Shown: positions 7,523 through 14,556, numbered from the stretch's first letter. The stretch: DNA of 64,000 nucleotides from Streptomyces harbinensis (GCF_900116145.1 NZ_FPAB01000007.1:157316-221315), one strand, 5' to 3'. The notes: generated from the sequence alone by a model not told the origin. Program-made: numbers and translations.

Positions 7523-8161
7523 CGAGCCCCCAAGCCGAGATGATCAACAGCCAGGGATGCTACAGGAGCGGCCCTTGAGCCGTGTACTAGTTGGCGGCTT
7601 CCGGGTGAGCTCCAGGCATGCCGGCGCAGTCGTAGGGCTTCGCGTAAGCACGCACACGCACCGGTCAGCAGCAAAGACGTCTATATTGCCTTATTTAGCC
7701 GAATTTCTAACAATAGGCCTCGATCATCTCCTTATAGGGTCGAAGTGGCGGTTCCAACTGGGCGCGCACCAGGTCCGCGTCACTCAATGGAAAAGGGAGA
7801 GAGGTCCGCCAAATCCGCACGTTCCAAGTCGCCGGGCCTGGGAACACTGAAAGCCGTGACACCAGGTCGCGAAGGGCGACCCCTTCCCGAAAGGGGCAAC
7901 CCGTGCACGTCCAGGGGCGATGGGCGGCATAGCCAGCAGCACTATCAGTCGCACAGCTGTGGACCAGACCTGGACAGGCCGCAGCAGACCGAACATTTGC
8001 AGGGCTCCGACCAGCGACGCCGCCTCAATGGCTCACGGCCTCCGGAGCCGTTTGCTGTACAGCCGCGGAGTACAGCAACCGCCCTGATTACAGGCAACCG
8101 GTACCACCCCCGGATGACCGTCGGCCAGCCTAGGAAACCTCAACGACCGCCTCGCCCGTAG
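7523..8161. other. Non-coding end of the AICE, probable att-proximal region
   Basis: I see no supportable gene. The first ~220 bases upstream of the nuclease include an A+T-rich patch (about 7675-7735) that likely holds its promoter. The last part, next to the tRNA fragment, contains a perfect 9+9 inverted repeat (8052-8078). Regions like this beside att carry integrase arm sites in related elements; that role is inferred. Confidence 0.5.
8052..8078. repeat. Inverted repeat near the att site
   Basis: TTGCTGTAC (8052-8060) and GTACAGCAA (8070-8078) are perfect reverse complements around a 9-base loop, 84 bases before the tRNA fragment. It could be a recombinase arm site or a terminator at the element's edge. 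Confidence 0.5.
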
Positions 8162-8203
8162 TTCGCAACGAAGGGGTCAGGGGTTCAAATCCCCTCAGGT
8201 CCA
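8162..8203 (+). other. attR: 3' fragment of a tRNA-Ala(CGC) gene
   Basis: The fragment reads as the 3' half of a tRNA: anticodon loop TTCGCAA (8162-8168, anticodon CGC), stem CGAAG (8169-8173), variable GGGTC, T-stem AGGGG, T-loop TTCAAAT (8184-8190), CCCCT, acceptor strand CAGGTCC (8196-8202) and A73. T at tRNA position 70 permits the G3-U70 pair typical of alanine tRNAs. Sequence 5' of the loop (CGTAG) cannot pair with CGAAG, so the tRNA identity ends there: this is the duplicated att core, not a gene. The complete tRNA should lie at the left end of the element, outside the window. Confidence 0.8.
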
Positions 8204-8241
8204 CAACAAGGGCCGTTCCCAGAACCAGGTGGAACGGACAG

Positions 8242-8280
8242 GCGAAAGCCCTCGTCGACTCGATCGACGGGGGCTTTCGC
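8242..8280 (+). terminator. Terminator hairpin of the tRNA locus
   Basis: GCGAAAGCCC (8242-8251) pairs perfectly with GGGCTTTCGC (8271-8280), and CGTCGA with TCGACG inside. A smaller hairpin, CCGTTCC (8213-8219)/GGAACGG (8231-8237), precedes it. This looks like the original downstream terminator of the tRNA gene, confirming that 8203 is the chromosome-side edge of the insertion. Confidence 0.85.
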
Positions 8281-8299
8281 GTTCCCGAACCGCTGAGTG

Positions 8300-9088
8300 T
8301 CAGGTGGCGGGGAGTTGGTAGGCGAGGACATAGGCGTCGGCGGCCATGACGGTGTCGCAGACCTCCACGGGCCGTGCTGCTGTGTCGAAGGCGGTGCGGA
8401 TGAGGTGGATGACGGGCACGCCCGGGGCGAGTTCCAGGGCCCTGATCTCGTGAGGGCTGGGCATCCGGGCCCGGATCTCCTCGTCGAAGCGATCAAGCGT
8501 GTGCCCCGCTTCCTCAAGCCGGGCGTAGATGCCGCCCGGGCCGGGGTTCGGTTCCGTGATCGGGGTGCTCTGGGCGATATCGAGGGGAAGATAGGAGGCG
8601 GCGAACTCCACGGGCCGGCCGTCCAGGAGATAGCGCCGTCGCCGGGCAAGTACGCGGCGCGGCCCGCCGAGCCTGGTAGAGACATCGGCTGAGGGCCGTT
8701 CTTCCCTGATCTCCAGGCTGTCCACCTCGGGTCGGCTGCCCGCTGCCTCCGCTTCGACGGTGAAGGCGGACCTGCCCGCTTCCCGGTGCCGGCGTGCGAA
8801 CCGGTCGGAGGCGAGGCGCCGCACCGGGGGACGGGGCCGGACGAAGACACCCTTGCCGTGCTCGGCGCGGACGAGGCCTTCGCCTTGCACGACGCCGAGG
8901 GCGTTGCGGACGGTCATCCGGGATACGCCGTAGTGCTCGACGAGTTCGGCTTCGGAGGGCAGCTTGGCTCCCTCGGTGAAGCGCCCCTTGGTGATCGCGT
9001 CGCGGATCTGGTCGGCGATCTGGCGGAACACCGCCCGGTCGCTGGCGGGGTCCAGGGTGCCCAGCGTGCCGGAGGGGAGGGTGGCCAT
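8300..9088 (-). CDS. GntR/HutC-family regulator (KorSA-like)
   Basis: The protein of 262 residues has an N-terminal winged helix (FRQIADQIRDAITKGRFTEG, LPSEAELVEHYGVSRMTVRN) and a C-terminal UTRA ligand domain (RRRYLLDGRPVEFAASYLP...VIHLIRTAFDT). Regulators of this type accompany Streptomyces AICEs; KorSA of pSAM2 represses the replication activator gene pra. ATG 9086-9088 has AAAGGAG about 10 bases upstream. It is divergent from the Nudix gene, with a TAGATATCTA palindrome between them that is a likely autoregulatory operator. It lies outside the att site at 8203, so it belongs either to a second, older element or to the chromosomal flank. Confidence 0.88.
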   Translation of the reverse strand: MATLPSGTLGTLDPASDRAVFRQIADQIRDAITKGRFTEGAKLPSEAELVEHYGVSRMTVRNALGVVQGEGLVRAEHGKGVFVRPRPPVRRLASDRFARRHREAGRSAFTVEAEAAGSRPEVDSLEIREERPSADVSTRLGGPRRVLARRRRYLLDGRPVEFAASYLPLDIAQSTPITEPNPGPGGIYARLEEAGHTLDRFDEEIRARMPSPHEIRALELAPGVPVIHLIRTAFDTAARPVEVCDTVMAADAYVLAYQLPAT

Positions 9089-9102
9089 CGTGGATGTACT
9101 CC

Positions 9103-9120
9103 TTTAGATATCTAGACAAG
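9103..9120. promoter_or_regulatory. Probable GntR operator
   Basis: TAGATATCTA (9105-9114) is a perfect palindrome continuing into GACAAG, giving TTTAGATATCTAGACAAG. Related HutC-type operators have a TCTAGA core. It sits just upstream of the GntR start, in the divergent promoter shared with the Nudix gene. Confidence 0.6.
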
Positions 9121-9175
9121 TTACTGTGTGTGGTTGCTGCGGTGAGACTAGTCACCTGAAGGGGAGTCCGTCACT

Positions 9176-9607
9176 GTGCCGATCGACCGCCCGCACTCCG
9201 TCAGCGTCGCCGGGGTCATCATCGATGGCGCCGGACGTGCGCTGCTGATCCAGCGCCGGGACAACGGCCATTGGGAGCCGCCGGGCGGGGTGGTCGAGGC
9301 GGGGGAGACGATCCCGGAGGCCTTGCAGCGCGAAGTGCTGGAGGAGACCGGGGTCAAGATCGCTCTCCCGGCCGCCCTGACCGGTGTCTACCAGAACATG
9401 ACGGGCCTCATCGTCTCGCTCGTCTTCCGCTGCGAGGCGGCCGACGGCAGCCCGGCCACCGGCCCCGAGACCCGCGCGTGGCGCTGGGCCACCCGGGACG
9501 AGGTTGCCGAACTGGCCAGCGAGGCCTACGCGATCCGCGTGCTCGACGCCATGAACACCACGAACCCGCCGGCCGTGCGCGCCCATGACGGCGTGAGGCT
9601 CATCTAG
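9176..9607 (+). CDS. Nudix hydrolase (Pif-like AICE protein)
   Basis: The protein of 143 residues carries a complete Nudix box: G-G-V-V-E-A-G-E followed by REVLEETGV (pattern Gx5Ex7REUxEExGU), with upstream VAGVIIDGAGRALLIQRRD. Nudix enzymes hydrolyse nucleoside diphosphates linked to another group. On pSAM2 the Nudix protein Pif blocks redundant transfer between cells already carrying the element, and Nudix genes recur beside GntR genes in AICEs. GTG 9176-9178 follows AAGGGGAG. Divergent from the GntR gene; probably regulated by it. Substrate unknown. Confidence 0.88.
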   Translation: MPIDRPHSVSVAGVIIDGAGRALLIQRRDNGHWEPPGGVVEAGETIPEALQREVLEETGVKIALPAALTGVYQNMTGLIVSLVFRCEAADGSPATGPETRAWRWATRDEVAELASEAYAIRVLDAMNTTNPPAVRAHDGVRLI

Positions 9608-9653
9608 CTCACCTGTCCGGCACAGGGCCGCTCATCAGCATGGAGGAACTTGT

Positions 9654-10064
9654 ATGCACGAGTATATGAGTGCAGTGCGTATCTGGGAACTGACCTGCCC
9701 GGGCAGGCCGGAGGAGATCGGACGGGTCCGCCGCTGGGCCCGCGACATCCTCACCGGCGTGCCCCGCGTGGACGACGCGGTCCTGATCGTGAGCGAGCTG
9801 GGCACGAACGCCGTCGTGCACACGGCCAGCGGGCTGGGAAACTTCCGCCTGGTCATCGCTCACTCGCCGGACATCCTGACGATTTCCGTCACTGACGCGG
9901 GAGGAGCGGCTACCCGCCCACAGCTGGTGCGACCTGATGAGGAAACGCCGTCCGGCCGGGGACTGGGGATGGTGCACGCGTACGCGACCCGCCTGGAAAT
10001 CCACAACCGGGGGCGAAGCCACACCGTCACCGTCGAACTCGACCTCACGGCCGGGCTGTCCTGA
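9654..10064 (+). CDS. HATPase_c-type ATP-binding protein, second copy
   Basis: The protein of 136 residues has LIVSELGTNAVVHT (N-box), VTDAGGAATRP (G1) and SGRGLGMVHAYA (G2), so it is a stand-alone GHKL ATPase/anti-sigma-like protein. It is homologous to the product of 4061-4459 inside the AICE. ATG 9654 follows GGAGGAA; ATG 9666 is an alternative. It follows the Nudix gene by 46 bases and may be co-transcribed with it. Target unknown. Confidence 0.82.
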   Translation: MHEYMSAVRIWELTCPGRPEEIGRVRRWARDILTGVPRVDDAVLIVSELGTNAVVHTASGLGNFRLVIAHSPDILTISVTDAGGAATRPQLVRPDEETPSGRGLGMVHAYATRLEIHNRGRSHTVTVELDLTAGLS

Positions 10065-10088
10065 CGACGACCGCCGAAACAGGCCGGG

Positions 10089-10144
10089 GGCTTCTGGACT
10101 CCCGAACCGATCCTGGAGCAGACTCGCACATTGACCTCATCGAG
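10089..10144 (+). pseudogene. Remnant of the GFWTP...HIDLIE gene
   Basis: These bases match 4918-4974 closely, starting GGCTTCTGGACTCCC and ending GACCTCATCGA, but here no intact frame remains. The match shows that the second HATPase gene once had the same downstream partner as the copy in the AICE, and that most of it was deleted. Confidence 0.65.
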
Positions 10145-10232
10145 CCGCGCGCCGCGGGCTCGCGCCGGGTGCCGGTGGGCGGGGGCGGAAAGCGATCTTC
10201 CGTGTACTCAGCTGATGCGCCAGGATGTCGTC

Positions 10233-10649
10233 ATGGGGGTATCAACCGTGCCCGCAGCTTTCCGTCTGACGTTCACCGACTATCACCAGGACCCGGAGGA
10301 CAGCGACGTCCTTCGACGGGCCGTCACGGTTCAAGCCGATCGGATCACGTTCGATGACGGGCGCTTGAACCTCTGGCTCGAAGGCACGCACGTCGGCGAG
10401 TATCCGCTGGACATCATCGAGTCCGTCTGTCCGCAAGGCGAGTCCGGGAGCGGGCGAGAACCGCTGGAAGAACTGCGTGCCCGCTATCCGCGGATGGGGC
10501 AACCCTGGTCATCGGAGGACGACGCTCGTCTCCTGGCGTTGTACCAGAAAGGGGAGCGTGACTTCGGCACCCTCGGGAGGTACTTCGGCCGGAAGCCCAG
10601 TGCTATCCGATCACGACTGGCCAAGCTCGGCTTGGAAAGCCTCGCCTGA
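10233..10649 (+). CDS. Uncharacterised protein with C-terminal SANT/Myb-like helical segment
   Basis: The protein of about 138 residues starts MGVSTVPAAFRLTFTDYHQD. The first ~75 residues look like a small beta domain (VTVQADRITFDDGRLNLWLE). The C-terminus, WSSEDDARLLALYQKGERDF then RYFGRKPSAIRSRLAKLGLE, resembles a Myb/SANT-type or helicase-associated DNA-binding helical repeat. ATG 10233 is preceded by CAGGAT six bases upstream, which would fit a leaderless transcript; GTG 10248 is possible. Function unknown. Confidence 0.65.
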   Translation: MGVSTVPAAFRLTFTDYHQDPEDSDVLRRAVTVQADRITFDDGRLNLWLEGTHVGEYPLDIIESVCPQGESGSGREPLEELRARYPRMGQPWSSEDDARLLALYQKGERDFGTLGRYFGRKPSAIRSRLAKLGLESLA

Positions 10650-10778
10650 CCGTTCACGGCTCGGAGGTCTGTGGTCGGGGACATGCGAGCCGGTCACGAC
10701 GCAGGCCGGAAACGGTCATCTCCCCTGGGATAGGTCGCGGCGCTGAACGCACACTGCGCAGCGTGGCCTCGATCCAGC

Positions 10779-10949
10779 GTGCGGGCCGGTGTCTCGCTGT
10801 TCGCCCAGATCGGCGACGAGGTTCTCCGGCCGGGTCTGGCCCGGCTCGCCGACGATCTGGTCTCCGGCCGGTGGCACCAGCGTCATGCCGGCCTGCTCGG
10901 CCGCGACGCGCTTGACGCCGGTTACCGGCTTCTCGTGGCGGACCTTTGA
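10779..10949 (+). pseudogene. C-terminal remnant of a class I SAM methyltransferase-like gene
   Basis: The frame VRAGVSLFAQIGDEVLRPGL...RWHQRHAGLLGRDALDAGYR...VADL matches, as I remember it, the end of a common Streptomyces methyltransferase family. No start with a ribosome site and no SAM-binding motif precede it, so it is a truncated relic at the right edge of the accessory region. Confidence 0.5.
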
Positions 10950-10950
10950 A

Positions 10951-11871
10951 TCAGCGAACCTCGTGCCGACCCATCCGGTCCGCAGCCATTTCCGGGGTTT
11001 CTTTCGGGGTGCGGTGGAGGGCGCCGCCCAGGGGGAGGCAGAGGAGGAAGAGGCCGCCCCACATCGTCAGGGCGAAGCTCCACAGGCCCATCATCGTGGC
11101 GATGCAGAAATGGAAGGACAGGCCGGCGGCCAGGAGGTGCCAGCGGTAGCGTTGGGGGATCAGGAGGGTTGCCGCGAGGGCTATTTCGATGAACAGGGGA
11201 ATCCAGGTGAGCAGCGCCGTTCCCCAGGGGTGGGAAACCAGGGGTTCGGTGACCGGGCGCATCCAGTGCGGGGCGCCGAAGGAAAGGCCGTTGGCCCAGT
11301 AGTACATTCCCGAGCCGTCCGCCCATTCCGCGTGCGGGAGTTTGGCGATGCTCGCCTGGAAGTACACGAAGGACATCTGGAGGCGGACCATCACCAGGGC
11401 GCTGACGCCCGCGAGGGCCCAGGCGCGGCGGGACGGGGTGGCGGGGGTGGGGTCCTCGGGCAGGGGGTGCCAGTGCCAGCGGCGGGGGTCGCCGAGGGCG
11501 GGGAGGGTGAGGAGCAGGGCCAGGATGGCGGCCAGTTGGTCGCCGCCGTCGACCAGGGAGATGCCGGTGAAGACGCTGAAGGCCACGTACGCGTGCGGCA
11601 GGGCGGTGAGGCGGGGGCGCCAGCCGGAGGCGGTGATCAGGAGGATGATGACGCACGCCCACTGCATCCAGCCCAGGTGTTCGCGCGGGACGAGGCAGAA
11701 GGCGCCGGCCGAGCCGAGGCCCTCGCAGCGGGGGTGGTCGCCCAGGGTGGCGACCGGGCGGAAGAGGGTGGCGGTGCTGCTGAACAGCAAGGTGCCGGCG
11801 GTGCCCAGGGCGATCAGGGTGCGGGCGATGCCGTAGGCGTTGGTCCAGGGCACGGGGACGCGGGTCAGCAT
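10951..11871 (-). CDS. sdpB: SdpB-like HTTM-domain membrane protein
   Basis: The protein of 306 residues has about seven to eight membrane segments (LIALGTAGTLLF, WMQWACVIILLITA, ALAGVSALVMVRLQMSFVYF, IPLFIEIALAATLLIP, FALTMWGGLFLLCLPL) and the HTTM/SdpB signature around MSFVYFQASIAKLPHAEW and a conserved late His (LSFHFCIATMMG). In Bacillus subtilis SdpB, with SdpA, is required to mature the SDP killing peptide from pro-SdpC. ATG 11869-11871 overlaps the sdpA stop by 7 bases, so translation is coupled. It is the last gene of a C-A-B operon; B. subtilis order is A-B-C. Confidence 0.85.
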   Translation of the reverse strand: MLTRVPVPWTNAYGIARTLIALGTAGTLLFSSTATLFRPVATLGDHPRCEGLGSAGAFCLVPREHLGWMQWACVIILLITASGWRPRLTALPHAYVAFSVFTGISLVDGGDQLAAILALLLTLPALGDPRRWHWHPLPEDPTPATPSRRAWALAGVSALVMVRLQMSFVYFQASIAKLPHAEWADGSGMYYWANGLSFGAPHWMRPVTEPLVSHPWGTALLTWIPLFIEIALAATLLIPQRYRWHLLAAGLSFHFCIATMMGLWSFALTMWGGLFLLCLPLGGALHRTPKETPEMAADRMGRHEVR

Positions 11872-12446
11872 GTGACGTCCAGGGAGACGAGGCTGTCGGG
11901 GGTGTGGGTGTCCGGCAGCAGGTCGCGCCAGGCCCAGGGGACGGGTCGCAGCTGGACGACGGCGATCCGGCCGCACAGCGTGGGTTCGGGGGAGGGGTTG
12001 GTGACGGCGGCCGGGGGCGGGGCGGCGGCGAGGCAGGCGGGGAGGTCGGTGTCGCAGGGCTGCCAGTCGGGTTCGGGCAGCTGGTGCAGGAGCAGGGCCG
12101 TTTCCACGCCCTGGGCGCGGGAGGCGCGGTCCAGGCCGAACCAGTTGCGGGGCTCGGCGTGCGGGGCGCGGCGCAGTTCCTGCCAGGTGCCCTCGCGCAG
12201 CGCGTACGCGGTCAGTTCGGGGTCGCGCGGGGATTTGGTGAAGAAGCTCCAGCCCTGTGGTGCGAGGGTGCGCACGGCCGGGGCGGCGGCCGTCTGTCCG
12301 GGCAGGGTCACCACGTTGCTGGGCAGGTGGATCTGGGCGATGTAGACGATGGCCACCAGCCACAGGCCGGCGACCGCCCGCAGCCAGGCTGTGGGCACGT
12401 CCAGGACGGCCGGCGGGCGGCTGCGCCACCGGTGGTGCGTGGTCAT
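11865..12446 (-). CDS. sdpA: SdpA-family antimicrobial peptide maturation protein
   Basis: The protein of 193 residues has one N-terminal membrane segment (VAGLWLVAIVYIAQIHLP) followed by the SdpA signature LAPQGWSFFTKSPRDP, then a soluble part (RNWFGLDRASRAQGVETALL). In B. subtilis SdpA is the soluble/membrane-associated partner that with SdpB converts pro-SdpC to mature SDP. The stop overlaps the sdpB start. ATG 12444-12446 has no strong ribosome-binding site, so its expression may be lower than that of sdpC, with a 12-bp hairpin between the two genes supporting that. Confidence 0.85.
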   Translation of the reverse strand: MTTHHRWRSRPPAVLDVPTAWLRAVAGLWLVAIVYIAQIHLPSNVVTLPGQTAAAPAVRTLAPQGWSFFTKSPRDPELTAYALREGTWQELRRAPHAEPRNWFGLDRASRAQGVETALLLHQLPEPDWQPCDTDLPACLAAAPPPAAVTNPSPEPTLCGRIAVVQLRPVPWAWRDLLPDTHTPDSLVSLDVTC

Positions 12447-12480
12447 GGGGGTGCGCCCCGTTCTCGTCGGTGGGCGGGGG

Positions 12481-12508
12481 CGCGGCGGGGCCCGGGGGCC
12501 CCGCCGCG
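12481..12508 (-). terminator. Strong hairpin between sdpC and sdpA (attenuator)
   Basis: CGCGGCGGGGCC (12481-12492) and GGCCCCGCCGCG (12497-12508) form a perfect 12-bp stem with a 4-base loop inside the operon, without a U-run. It probably causes partial termination or protects the sdpC transcript 3' end, making more toxin precursor than maturation proteins. Confidence 0.65.
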
Positions 12509-12521
12509 GGGGAGGGCCGGG

Positions 12522-13142
12522 TCAGGCGGCGCGCAGCACGGTGGTCAGCTCGGCCACGGCGGCGTCCCGGTCCAGGGGCTCGCCGTCGATGGACGGGGCC
12601 CAGTACTTGACGGCGGTGTAGACGGCGGCGATGTTGACGGCCGCCGCCACGGTGAAGACGTTGACGACGGCGAAGACATTGCCGAGGCACAGGCCGCTCA
12701 TGTCGGAGCGGACCTCGGCGTCGGCGGCCTCGACGTACCTGTCGATCTCGGCGATGCCGCGCTCCAGTGCCGACTCGACGCGGCGCGGGTCGCCGCTGCG
12801 GAGGTCCTCGGAGAAGGCCGCGAAGAATCCGGGGTTTCCGGCGGCGATCGCGTCGGTGATCTCGGCGACGGTTTCCAGCGCCTCGGGGGTGCTGTTGGCG
12901 GCGAGTTCGCCGTCGGGGTCGCTGAAGGCGAGGGTGTCGGTGAGGTATTCACCGACCTGGCCCTGGGCGAAGTAGATACCGGTGAAGAGCGCCAGGCCGT
13001 CGTCCGCGCTGTTCTCGCTGACGATTTCGATGGCGGGACGGTCGTCGGCGGTCGACGCATTGGCCATGTTCGCGGCGCCACCGGCGATGACGGCGGCGGC
13101 GGTGACGGCGGCGACGGTTCTGATGACTTTGCGAGCCTTCAT
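12522..13142 (-). CDS. sdpC: SdpC-like killing-peptide precursor
   Basis: The precursor of 206 residues has a signal peptide (MKARKVIRTVAAVTAAAVIA, probable cleavage near ANA-S30). It follows B. subtilis SdpC (203 residues) along its length: LFTGIYFAQGQVGEYL, FFAAFSEDLRSGDPRRV, and a hydrophobic C-terminal core SGLCLGNVFAVVNVF...AAVYTAVKYW (about 149-181) followed by an acidic tail. In SdpC this core is excised as a 42-residue membrane-active toxin with a disulfide. Here only one cysteine (C152) is present, so no intramolecular disulfide can form. ATG 13140-13142 follows GGGAGGG. No immunity gene of the SdpI type is seen nearby. Confidence 0.85.
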   Translation of the reverse strand: MKARKVIRTVAAVTAAAVIAGGAANMANASTADDRPAIEIVSENSADDGLALFTGIYFAQGQVGEYLTDTLAFSDPDGELAANSTPEALETVAEITDAIAAGNPGFFAAFSEDLRSGDPRRVESALERGIAEIDRYVEAADAEVRSDMSGLCLGNVFAVVNVFTVAAAVNIAAVYTAVKYWAPSIDGEPLDRDAAVAELTTVLRAA

Positions 13143-13398
13143 GGGCCCTCCCTGGTCATGGGAGCTGAATCTCAACCCCGCGGCAGAGCATCGCATTTGA
13201 AATCTTCGCCGGTCAACCACCTTTTGAGAAAAGGGAGATGGATTTTCTCCGGTGTCATTGATAAGTGGTCTGGACCAGTGGAATTCTTGGTATTCCAATG
13301 GCCTGGGGATTCAATTCATTGCCGGTTCTGGCAAGAGATAAAGCGCCAGCATCGGGGTGATCCCCGCACGAAGCGGAAGGGTTGTTTCCGCCCGCCGG
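13143..13398. promoter_or_regulatory. sdp operon promoter region
   Basis: The 256 non-coding bases upstream of sdpC are A+T-rich for this genome. They contain adjacent palindromes TGGTCTGGACCA (13266-13277) and GGAAT...ATTCC (13280-13296), which are candidate operators. Near the right end the hairpin CCCGCC/GGCGGG around 13391-13408 overlaps the end of the mannosyltransferase gene and may terminate it. Confidence 0.5.
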
Positions 13399-14556
13399 TC
13401 AGGGCGGGGACTGGGTGAGCAGGAACCAGGTTCCGTACCCGCCCGAGCCGAGGGCCGCGGCCACCAGGGCGGCGGCGCCGGCCGGGCGGGGGAGGCGGAG
13501 CAGCAGGCCGGCCAGGGGCAGCAGCAGCGGGAAGGCCGGCATCAGCAGGCGGGGGCGGGAGGCGAAGTAGCTCTCGCTGACCAGGGCGCTCGCGGCGATC
13601 AGCAGGGTGTAGACCAGGAGCGGCAGCGGTTGGCGCTGCCGGACGCACTGGACCAGCAGGGCGGTCCCGCAGGCCAGGACCGCCAGGATCAGCAGCCCGT
13701 GGCCCGGGTCGGTGCGCAGCCGGGTCAGCACGAAGCGGGTGAAGCCGGCGCCGCCGTCGAAGCCGTTGCCCCAGTCCTTCTGGACATCGAAGTAGCCGGT
13801 GGGACTGGAGAGCCGGACGCCGACGTACCCCACGTACCCCAGCCAGCCGAGTGGGGCCAGGGCCATCGCGGTGAGGACGCGGGGGTCGGCGCGGCGCCGC
13901 CGCCGCAGTTCCAGCGCACCGCCCGCCAGGACGGCCGCCACCACCGCGAGCCCGGAGGGCCGGGTGAGCCCGGCGGCGACGGCGAGGGCGCCCGCCGTGT
14001 ACCAGCGCCCGGTGAGGACGGCGTACAGCGCCCAGGCGGCCAGCGCCGTGAACAGCGTCTCGGTGTACGCCATCGACTGCACGAAGCCGGGCGGCACGGC
14101 GGCCCACAGGGCGGCCAGCACCACGCCCGCCGCGCGCCGCCCGGTCACCAGGAACGCGACGGCGTACAGGCCCCAGGCGGCGGCCAGGCCCGCCGTCCAG
14201 CTCACGGCCAGCCCCGCGTCGGGGACGGAGAGCGGGAGAACGGTGGACAGGCCCCGTTCCAGGGCGGGGTAGAGCGGGAAGAACGCCAGGTCGTGTTCGG
14301 TGCGCTCGCCGAGGTGGGCGGTGTACCCGTAGCCGTTCTCGGCGATGCGGGCGTACCAGACGGCGTCCCAGCGTTCGGCGAGCAGGGTGTGGGCGCTGTG
14401 CTCCCCGGCGGCCGTCCACCGGGCCAGGATCAGCAGCCCGGTGGCGCGTACGGCGGCGTAGACGAGCAGTGCCGGGGCGGCGGCGCGCAGGGCGGTACGG
14501 GCCCGGGTGCGGCGGGAGGTGCCGCGCGCGGGGACGGCGGTGCGTGCGGTGGTCAC
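13399..14556 (-). CDS. Integral-membrane mannosyltransferase, PIG-V-like (GT-C fold)
   Basis: The protein of 385 residues has roughly ten membrane spans. A conserved first outer loop, RWDAVWYARIAENGY...FFPLYPALERGL, is typical of PIG-V/GT-C enzymes that take mannose from polyprenyl-phosphate-mannose. GTG 14554-14556 overlaps the stop of the polyprenol-phosphate-mannose synthase-like gene (GTGA overlap), so donor synthesis and use are encoded together. The acceptor (lipid, wall polymer or protein) is unknown. Confidence 0.8.
   Translation of the reverse strand: MTTARTAVPARGTSRRTRARTALRAAAPALLVYAAVRATGLLILARWTAAGEHSAHTLLAERWDAVWYARIAENGYGYTAHLGERTEHDLAFFPLYPALERGLSTVLPLSVPDAGLAVSWTAGLAAAWGLYAVAFLVTGRRAAGVVLAALWAAVPPGFVQSMAYTETLFTALAAWALYAVLTGRWYTAGALAVAAGLTRPSGLAVVAAVLAGGALELRRRRRADPRVLTAMALAPLGWLGYVGYVGVRLSSPTGYFDVQKDWGNGFDGGAGFTRFVLTRLRTDPGHGLLILAVLACGTALLVQCVRQRQPLPLLVYTLLIAASALVSESYFASRPRLLMPAFPLLLPLAGLLLRLPRPAGAAALVAAALGSGGYGTWFLLTQSPP

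Larger units (their letters stand above)
1..8203. mobile_element. Right-hand part of an AICE-type integrative conjugative element, ending at a tRNA-derived att site
   Basis: This stretch combines a DUF2637/SpdB-like gene, an FtsK/TraB-type translocase and its small conserved partner, an XRE regulator block, a HATPase_c gene, a restriction-modification pair and, at 8162-8203, the 3' end of a tRNA. That is the layout expected for an actinomycete integrative conjugative element inserted at a tRNA 3' end. Integrase, excisionase, replication initiator and the left att site are not in the window and are inferred to lie to the left. Four genes (translocase, its partner, and two genes behind the HATPase) carry apparent inactivating changes, so the element may no longer transfer unless those are sequence errors. 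The R-M genes have clearly lower G+C (about 53-58% in the lines I counted) than the chromosome beyond the att site. Confidence 0.8.

Noticed and set aside
7557..7850. A 97-codon plus-strand frame between the nuclease gene and att
   Set aside because: No ribosome site, no recognisable protein pattern, and it spans an A+T-rich promoter-like patch.
8162..8203. Complete tRNA gene
   Set aside because: Only the 3' half is present; the sequence 5' of the anticodon loop does not fold into D-arm or acceptor.
10285..10300. A GACCCGGA octamer like the TraB recognition repeat
   Set aside because: It occurs singly inside a coding region; a clt site needs several copies, and such GC-rich 8-mers are expected by chance.
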